Source of the DNA: Pteria penguin
Taxonomy: Eukaryota; Mollusca; Bivalvia; Pterioida; Pteriidae
Reading direction: 5' to 3'
Assembly: GCA_035048485.1 (NCBI GenBank)
Contig: CM068584.1
Location: 54,809,739 to 54,873,738 of the forward strand
Length of the DNA stretch: 64,000 nt
Below the pieces are notes generated by a model, which was not told where the DNA came from, did not search any database, and saw nothing but the letters and a program-made list of their open reading frames with translations. Made by a program: the position numbers and the translations under genes. Each line of letters starts with the position of its first letter. Within the stretch, counting starts at the first letter, position 1. This document shows, piece after piece, positions 57,848 to 64,000 of this stretch.

Positions 57848-57890
57848 GGTGTGACCGGGAATCGAACCCCGGCTGTCTAACCCGAAGTCA
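57848..57890 (-). repeat. tRNA-like T-arm fragment
   Basis: The reverse complement reads GACTTCGGGTTAGACAGCC, then GGGGTTCGATTCCCGGTCAC and ACCA. The T-arm and 3' acceptor strand look perfect but no matching 5' half is found, so it is a truncated tRNA pseudogene or SINE head. Confidence 0.5.
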
Positions 57891-58562
57891 ATGTGAAAGT
57901 TAAAATTTATAACAAACAGTAAGTCGGTCCGAGTGATGTTGGATACATCAATGGCTCCCGAAAACCTTTGAAGTTCCGACATGGTATATGCCGTTAAGGC
58001 CATAGAATATTAAGGTTATGTTTATCATGAGGGTGCAGCAGGGGCGTGTCTATTTCTTCTATTTTTGTGAATTGATTGATTATAATAATAGGAGTTTGTA
58101 GACATTTAAAAAAGATACAAAAGGCAAAAAATTGTCGACTCGATTCACTATAAAATAGTCAATGTGCCGACATAAATGAAGTTCTGAAAAAGTAACTTGA
58201 AATGTCCAGAAACAAACTTTCATTTTCCTTCTCCTCTACCCGCTCAGAACTTTCAGGTTTTGCACTACGTTCATCAGTTCATTTCGACAGTATATGCCCT
58301 CGGAACAAGATGGAGGAGTCCGAGTATAAAAAAATTGAGAGGTTTCTATATAATCACAAATATCCAAAATCGATGTCAAAGTCAAAGTTGTTAAAACGGA
58401 ACTTTCGACGAAAATGCAAGGATTTTGTTCTGATAAATAGAACATTGCATTACCAGGGTAAATTTAAACATACTATGAGAGTTGTGAAAGACACAGAGGT
58501 GGAGTACGTTCTTCAAAAGATCCACACAGATGAGGCTGGGGCCACCTAGGAATTAACAAAAC

Positions 58563-58592
58563 GTAAGTTATAATTTTAAGTAAACCCACAAT

Positions 58593-58666
<74 letters not shown>

Positions 58667-59056
58667 AGTATAATGCAATATAAAATTTAGAAATTCCTCG
58701 TCTTTTTCAATTCGGGTAAATTTACAAGGAAATGCGGAGTCGAATTCAACTTGTCTGAATGATATATTGTTGTTTGTATAAACGTAATTTTGTTGGGCTA
58801 CTTTTTCGTTATGTCGACTTAGTAAGCGATCAAGCTATAACGTTTACAAAGTTAGCATGACACAAGATGTGTTCAACTGAAAAAGTCAAAAACTTCATTT
58901 GAACGTAAGTTAACGCCAGCGCCAGCTTTGCTTGACATATTGCAGTTTTAGCTTAACTTCATTACATGTCAACTTCAAAATGCAATGAGATCTAAAATAA
59001 AGCTATGGCGTTCCATACACTTTGATGCGCGAAAAAATCATTAGCGTGATTAATTA

Positions 59057-59087
<31 letters not shown>

Positions 59088-59102
59088 TTTACTTTTTTTA
59101 AG
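58563..59102 (+). other. intron 1 with TA microsatellite
   Basis: 540-bp intron with TA repeats at about 58597-58664 and 59056-59080, the second running into a poly-T tract just before the acceptor. Confidence 0.6.
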
Positions 59103-59419
59103 TTGGAGAAAGGTGAGGGAGAGATACTATTGGAAGAAATCGTACCAGGACGTGAAAAAAGTATATCGATGAATGCGATATGTGCCAACGAAAAGCTCCG
59201 TTAAAGAAAGCCAGCAAACCTCTCAGGCCTATACCGGTGAAATCCACTCCATTTTCGCAGATCGGCATGGATCTCGTGGGGCCTTTGGAAAAGACTGAAA
59301 CTGGTAAGTATGTAGATCTATATCTTTAGGAGAGAAATTAAACGATTAACAGCTATCGATGATGTTATATGCATGCAACACGCTGACCTATATGGTACAT
59401 TACCATATTTGTTATCTAT

Positions 59420-59878
59420 GGACAGCCGTTTTAACATAAACCTATTTAAATAGAGATATTTTTTCAATAAAAAGATATCTCTATTTCTCCACTAATAGGG
59501 ATGCATCTAAATTTATCTCTATTTATACTAGAGATATTTCTATTAAAATGTGATGTATCTATCAAATGAAAAATTGAGGTATCACTTATTTTATTTGAGA
59601 TATCTATATATCAAATAAAGATACCTGTACCTCTTTTTTGTATAGAGAAATCCTTGTTTACTGAAAAATAGAGATACGTCTATTTTAAATACAGATGTCT
59701 ATTTTGATAGAGATATCTCTGTTTAAATAGAGATATCATATCTGTATTTAAAGAAAAGAAGAGATATCTTTATTTCAAATAGAAATATCTGAAAATACCT
59801 GTATTTGAAAATAGATCATAACTTTATTATAGATAGAGATATCTCTATTTAAACAGATTTATGTTAAAACGGCTGCCC
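59420..59878. mobile_element. palindromic MITE (AGAGATATCTCT core) in intron 2
   Basis: The ends GGACAGCCGTTTTAACATAA (59420) and, in reverse complement, GGGCAGCCGTTTTAACATAA (59878) pair. The interior is built almost wholly of AGAGATATCTCTATTT-like words in both orientations, giving a long hairpin. Confidence 0.85.
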
Positions 59879-60063
59879 ATAATAATTCTCTACTCTTCCG
59901 CGAGGGGAGGGTTGAAATTTCAATCGTTCGTATATTTGTATGTCCACATGTCCGTCTGTGCTATCTTTTGCAGAATTTATGCAAGAGCATTCTTATTTTG
60001 TATGCATGATCATTTTGCCAAGTCTTTTGATAAAGTGTCATGCGTTAATTAAGCCACATTGCT

Positions 60064-60352
60064 ATGGTAGCTGATTTGTGCCATTTCGCTTTTTCGCGTT
60101 TTCATACTGCGAAAAAGCGCCAAAGCGACTTATAAAACGGCGCTTTTTCCCATTTTTTGCAAGGCGAAAAAGCGCCAAAATGCATGCAAAAAAGCGCCAC
60201 TTTAAAACGGATCACATACTGGCGCTTTTTCGCGTTGTATTAAATGCGAAAAAGCGCCGTTTATAAACTTGTCGCTTTGGCACTTTTTCGCCTTTCCCCT
60301 TTTTCGTTTTTTTTCGCAGAATGAAAGTGAAATGGCACAAATCAGCCACCAT
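60064..60352. mobile_element. palindromic MITE (GAAAAAGCGCC core) in intron 2
   Basis: The ends ATGGTAGCTGATTTGTGCCA and, in reverse complement, ATGGTGGCTGATTTGTGCCA pair with one difference. The interior alternates GCGAAAAAGCGCC and GGCGCTTTTTCGC. Confidence 0.85.
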
Positions 60353-60451
60353 AAATTGCTTCTGCGCATGGGACTACTGCAGAACAGGTTCCAGAATTTT
60401 CTTGACAATATATACAACTAATACATGTACAACGAAAACTAACTGGAACAT

Positions 60452-60866
60452 GGAATCCGGATAGGGTCATATATGCAACATCGAATTGTAAAGTTGGATA
60501 ACTGAAACGCGATGTTGCAATGGCGATGACGCAATAATGTGATAGTGCGATGGCGATGATGCGAAAACGCGATGGCAATGACGCGAAAATGAAAATGCGA
60601 TGGTGCGATGACACTTGTTAAATTAATGCGATTGGGATGACGCGATAGTGCGATAGCGATGACGCGACAGAGCACCGTCGCTTTATCGCCATTGCGCTAT
60701 CGCATCATCGCCCCATCGTTATTGCTCCATTGCAATCGCATTTTCGCATCACCGCCATAGTAACATTGCATCATTGCCAATCTTATTTCATCATTGCGTT
60801 TCAGATCCAACTTTACAATGTTATGGTGTATATATATTTATGTATATATGGCCTTATCCGGATTCC
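60452..60866. mobile_element. palindromic MITE (GCGATGGCGATGACGCG core) in intron 2
   Basis: The ends GGAATCCGGATAGGGTCATA and, in reverse complement, GGAATCCGGATAAGGCCATA pair. Subterminal TTGTAAAGTTGGAT also pairs. The left arm is rich in GCGATGGCGATGA and the right arm in its complement, giving a hairpin of over 400 bp. Confidence 0.85.
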
Positions 60867-61049
60867 GTACAATGCAGCTTTAAATGTCTAGAATTGAATG
60901 CATACTTAATAGTATTACAAAAAATGCAAAATCTAACATAGACCCAAACTTTATTTTTACAAAATAAACATATTTCCTTTTATACAAATTGTGGTATTAG
61001 CAAAAACACAGATTGGGCAATCTAGCATTGTCATAAGAGTTGCTTAACA

Positions 61050-61240
61050 TTTTATGCGCCTGAAGGGTCGGATTATGATATGGTCGATATCGTCTGTATG
61101 TCCGTTCGTCTATCCGTCCGTATGTCCGTTAACAAATTTATGTCCTCAACATAACTTTGAAAATATAAGGCCCATGATCTTGAAACTTCACAGGTGTGTA
61201 GAACTCATGGCTATGCCTATGGTGTGCAGAGCACAATAAT
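61050..61240 (+). repeat. repeat with GTCCGT words
   Basis: TGTCCGTTCGTCTATCCGTC, ATGTCCGTTAAC and then CAACATAACTTTGAAAATAT and CTTGAAACTTCACAGGTGTG. I recall this order from a common bivalve dispersed repeat. Boundaries are unclear. Confidence 0.4.
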
Positions 61241-62353
61241 CTTTACCATACCATTTATAATTTTGGAGTAATTACTCTTTGTTAGATTTTATGCCCCACC
61301 CATAGTATGAGCATCTGGCTTATAATGCCACGCGTCGCCCAGCGTTGCTCTTGTTTTGTTTCAGTGCAGTACATGTTTTATTTTTCCCTCTATTCATATA
61401 AGGTTTCATGAATTTACATATTCGGCTTTCATATTTTACAATGAAACATTTTGATATTGACAGGCAATCGGTACATAGTAGTACTAACAGAATATCTGAC
61501 GAAGTGGGTGGATGCAGAACCAATCGAAGAGAAAACAGCTGAAAATGTTACAAGAGTTCTTACAAAATTTGTGGCGAATCATGGCGTCCCAGAAGTCTTG
61601 ATAACAGACCAGGGACGCGAGTTCTGTAATCAGTTAAATGACAAGTTATGTTACCAATTCGGAATGCAACACCGCGTGGCGTCACCTTACCATCCGCAAA
61701 CGGGCGGCCACACAGAACGATATAACAGGACATTGTGTGAAATGTTGTCAAAATACGTAAACGACAGACATACCGATTGGGATACGAAATTATCATCCAT
61801 GCTGTTTGCATATAGAACTGCCGTTCACGCCTCAACAAAGATGAGTCCATTTTACTCAGTGTACGGTAAGCAAGCCAGATTACCCGTGGACTTAGATTTA
61901 CCAACAGAAGTAGATGCAAACGAATCTTTGGCAAATGTTTTAGAGAGAAGATGTGATGCTTTTGTTGCCTTGAATTGTAACAGAGAAGAGGCGGCTGCAA
62001 ACATAAAAAAGGCACAAAAAAGACAGAAGATAAACCATGACAAACGAACCTCTGAAGCTGAGTTTAATGTTGGCGACCTAGTGCTGGTCCATAACACAAG
62101 AAAAACCACAAGGAAGGGCGGGAAACTTGAAAAGAAATGGATAGGTCCATACACTGTCAAAGAAGTCCTGAAAAAAGGCACGTACAAATTAGAGGAACTA
62201 AAGAATACAATTAATGGTAGTCGCTTAAAATTGTACCAGATTAGAGAAGAGTTTCAGGGTGTATCCAAAGATGGTATTAAAAAGAGAAAGACGGCAAGTA
62301 CAGAAGCTGAGAAACCCAGGACATGTGTTTTCCTACTCCGAAACCGATCATGA

Positions 62354-63453
62354 TGGCGGTTATGGTGCTCAAAATTGTTTTCCAAAGGAAGACACATGTA
62401 TATCTCGGGACCCAAGTCCGTGTAGTGACAATGATACCATCATTATTGGAGAGGAAAAACGATCTGGGTAAATCCAAAAATGGTGATAATAGGGGAAAGA
62501 ATGCTAACAATGAAGAAGAGAAACCCAAAGATGAGTTTTTCGACTCTGAGACTGATGGCGAATATTGTGCTCGTTTGCCAAAAGAAAATACACGTAGATC
62601 TCGTAGCTCCAGTGCATGTAGTGACAGTGACACCATCATTATTGGAGAGGAAGAGGGCGTCAATTTGTTTAATTTTCGTCCAGTTACAGGAGACTGGCAG
62701 AGAGAAAACTCAGAAAAATTTGATTTAACCGTAAAAAATGGGTGCATCAGTGGGAGAGAAAGAAAAATAAAGCTGACATCCGAACCAACAAAAGTGGTTT
62801 GTATGAGGGGTGACGGAAACTGTCTCTTTCGAACATTCAGTTTCGTTTTGTCAGGCGTACAGTCGTTTCATAAAAATGTGAGGGACAAAAACGTATCCGA
62901 TATGGAGGAAAACGATGCCATCTTTTCTAAGATCGAAAATACCCCAATGGAGCAATATCTTTCTGTATCAAAAATGAAAAACCTCGGAACCTGGGCAACT
63001 GAGTTGGAGATTATTGCATTTTCATCAATCTGCAATACCCCTGTCCAGGTCTTTTGTGAAGCTGGTCGTGGGCAGTACAAATGGTTAGTCTACACGCCTG
63101 CAAGCGGTGAAAGCTCATCTAATTGTTCTGTCTTTCTGCAGAATATTCATGGACATTTCGAACCGGTGCTAGATGTGGGTGAAGATGTGTATAGTAGAAC
63201 ACCGTATCTTAGAATAGCAGATTATGTCGACAAACCTCTGCAGAATTACGTTCCACAAGACATCCTGGAATCTGCATTAGTTAATTCGAATGTAGACGAA
63301 ATGAAGGTGAGATCTGTCGAGGACATAGAACCTCCCCATGTGATTACCAGAAAATTCACCGACAAATTCTGCACCAATTGCAGATTCAAAATCGATCCGA
63401 ACATCTTTAACACCCTTTGCGATTGGGCCAACTTTGACCAGTTAATAAGCTGA
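62354..63453 (+). pseudogene. OTU cysteine protease domain with acidic repeats
   Basis: Continues the integrase in another frame. Two diverged acidic repeats (about 62305-62462 and 62515-62655) each end SDNDTIIIGEE or SDSDTIIIGEE. Then comes an OTU-type protease: RGDGNCLFRTFSFVLSG near 62810-62855 with the catalytic Cys, WATELEIIAFSSI near 63000, and GHFEPV near 63150-63168 with the likely catalytic His. A C-terminal CTNCRFKIDP may bind zinc. The stop is at 63451-63453. OTU proteases remove ubiquitin-like modifiers. Frame changes near 62330 (an extra C) and near 62455-62459 (an A-run one base long) separate it from the integrase; without them one fused protein would result. The first 30 codons overlap the integrase frame. 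Confidence 0.75.
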
Positions 63454-64000
63454 CTTTGACAAGATATTGTGGCATGTATCCACTTTCAACAGGATCTGCA
63501 AAGGTTTCCTTATCAAGGGATGCTAGGTCTTTTATGACATTTGATTGATTTCAAGCGTCAAAGACGTATTTGAAAACGTGAAAAAACAGTTCGGTTTAAT
63601 ACAAAATGTAATGCATGTAACACGCAATGTTCAATTATGTTTTCTCTACTTTTTTATTATTATCTCAACTGACATATTCGTCTAAGGAAAAGACGTACAA
63701 GGTGGAATTTGCCTAAGCTGAAAATTATCTACTTTATTTCTTTATTATACTTCTTTTTATTAAACTATATTAAAAGTATAAATCTATGGTGTCCTTCATT
63801 GGAAAGAAGATTGAATAAATGTTCAAACAAACGCTCTGTTTGTCTGCAAATTTTCTGTCACGCGGCCTGTATCAATCATAAAAGGAAAACAATAGACGTG
63901 TTCAGAATTCCACCTTTGGCAACAATTTGGCACATGTCACCGATGGTTGAAATTGGTCGCCAACGCCAGTATCATCAAATTTGAATTAAGTCACCAAACT
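63454..64000. other. no gene recognised
   Basis: Downstream flank of the OTU frame, AT-rich. No inverted partner to the region upstream of 58310 could be found. Confidence 0.4.

Larger units (their letters stand above)
58310..62353 (+). pseudogene. Gypsy-type integrase/transposase, three exons
   Basis: Exon a (58310-58562) starts MEESEYKKIERFLYNHKYPK and holds the two His of an H2C2 zinc finger (KIHTDEAG, HLGINKT). Exon b (59103-59303) holds the two Cys (ECDMCQRK) and GMDLVGP, the first catalytic Asp. Exon c (61464-62353) holds ITDQGREF (second Asp), HPQTGGHTERYNRTL (Glu) and a GPY/F module (DLVLVHNTRK, WIGPYTVKEV). Splice sites are GTAAGT-type donors and AG acceptors, and phases agree once two homopolymer breaks are allowed for: a G-run near 58538-58541 one base short and an A-run at 59155-59160 one base long. 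The enzyme would bind and join element ends to target DNA. The introns argue against a retrotransposon. It may be a transposon gene or a gene derived from one. Confidence 0.8.
58310..63453 (+). mobile_element. Ginger1-like integrase-OTU element (coding part)
   Basis: An intron-containing Gypsy-type integrase gene followed by an OTU protease domain. There is no reverse transcriptase, RNase H, protease or LTR within several kilobases upstream. As I recall, Ginger1 DNA transposons encode exactly such integrase-derived transposases, some with introns, GPY/F and OTU domains. Terminal inverted repeats were not found, and the right end may lie beyond the window. Confidence 0.65.

Noticed and set aside
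57848..57890. Functional tRNA gene on the minus strand
   Set aside because: The T-arm and 3' end look perfect, but no 5' acceptor, D-arm or anticodon arm is present.
60342..60675. Overlapping open frames rich in His, Arg, Ser and Ile
   Set aside because: They are translations of the GCGATGGCGATGA repeat of a palindromic MITE and not a protein.
61560..62187. Open frames antisense to the integrase
   Set aside because: They are shadow frames of the conserved integrase exon on the plus strand.
58310..62353. Ty3/Gypsy LTR retrotransposon integrase
   Set aside because: Two phase-matched introns, a downstream OTU domain and the lack of any RT, RNase H, protease or LTR nearby fit a Ginger1-like DNA transposon or derived gene better.

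Overview
This window looks like nuclear DNA from a marine invertebrate, most likely a bivalve mollusc. It is AT-rich. The genes carry GT-AG introns. It holds poly-G/poly-C tracts, AT microsatellites, repeated GTGACCTTGACCT-type repeats, tRNA-headed SINEs ending in TTGA repeats, and protein families that I recall as expanded in molluscs and cnidarians (RecQ-like helicases, decayed HECT/PHD genes, P2X7-C-terminus-like exons). No prokaryotic operons, rRNA or CRISPR are visible. The organism call is inference.

I see no ordinary single-copy host gene. The window is a mosaic of mobile elements at different stages of decay. Layout: 0.2-7.2 kb, inverted-repeat and SINE fragments and a Penelope-like reverse transcriptase fragment. 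7.2-9.9 kb, a decayed I/Nimb-type LINE (copy A). 10.5-11.6 kb, a RecQ-like helicase fragment. 11.8-12.9 kb, a Ty3/Gypsy gag-protease fragment. 13.2-19.5 kb, a LINE scrap, two SINEs with perfect target duplications, a P2X7-like exon, a tandem MITE pair and an uncharacterised DDE-like gene in pieces. 20.5-25.2 kb, a 5'-complete but 3'-truncated LINE (copy B) with ORF1 and ORF2.

28.1-34.9 kb holds the main discovery candidate. A 6.77-kb segment is bounded by 34-bp inverted repeats and contains one six-exon gene. The exons join without a frameshift or stop into a 1,069-residue protein with a DDE-like core and a cysteine-rich tail. I cannot assign it to a named DNA transposon superfamily. 34.9-35.1 kb is a retropepsin fragment that this element abuts or interrupts. 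36.4-41.9 kb is a tyrosine-recombinase retroelement (Ngaro/PAT-like) with a complete set of split direct repeats and a missing reverse transcriptase.

42.4-48.8 kb is a nearly complete two-gene DNA transposon of the ISL2EU type. It has 27-bp perfect inverted repeats, a THAP-DDE transposase on one strand and a SWIM-YqaJ nuclease converging on the other. 51.7-53.8 kb is a decayed PHD plus HECT-like gene. 54.8-57.9 kb is dense in palindromic repeats and MITEs. 58.3-63.5 kb is an intron-containing Gypsy-type integrase followed by an OTU protease, best explained as a Ginger1-like DNA transposon. One of its introns is packed with three different palindromic MITEs.

Reading frames in the ISL2EU and Ginger-like genes are broken mainly at short homopolymer runs, usually by one extra A. 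This is either assembly error or slippage decay, and it decides whether these genes are functional. All domain assignments come from motif recognition by eye; no database search was run.
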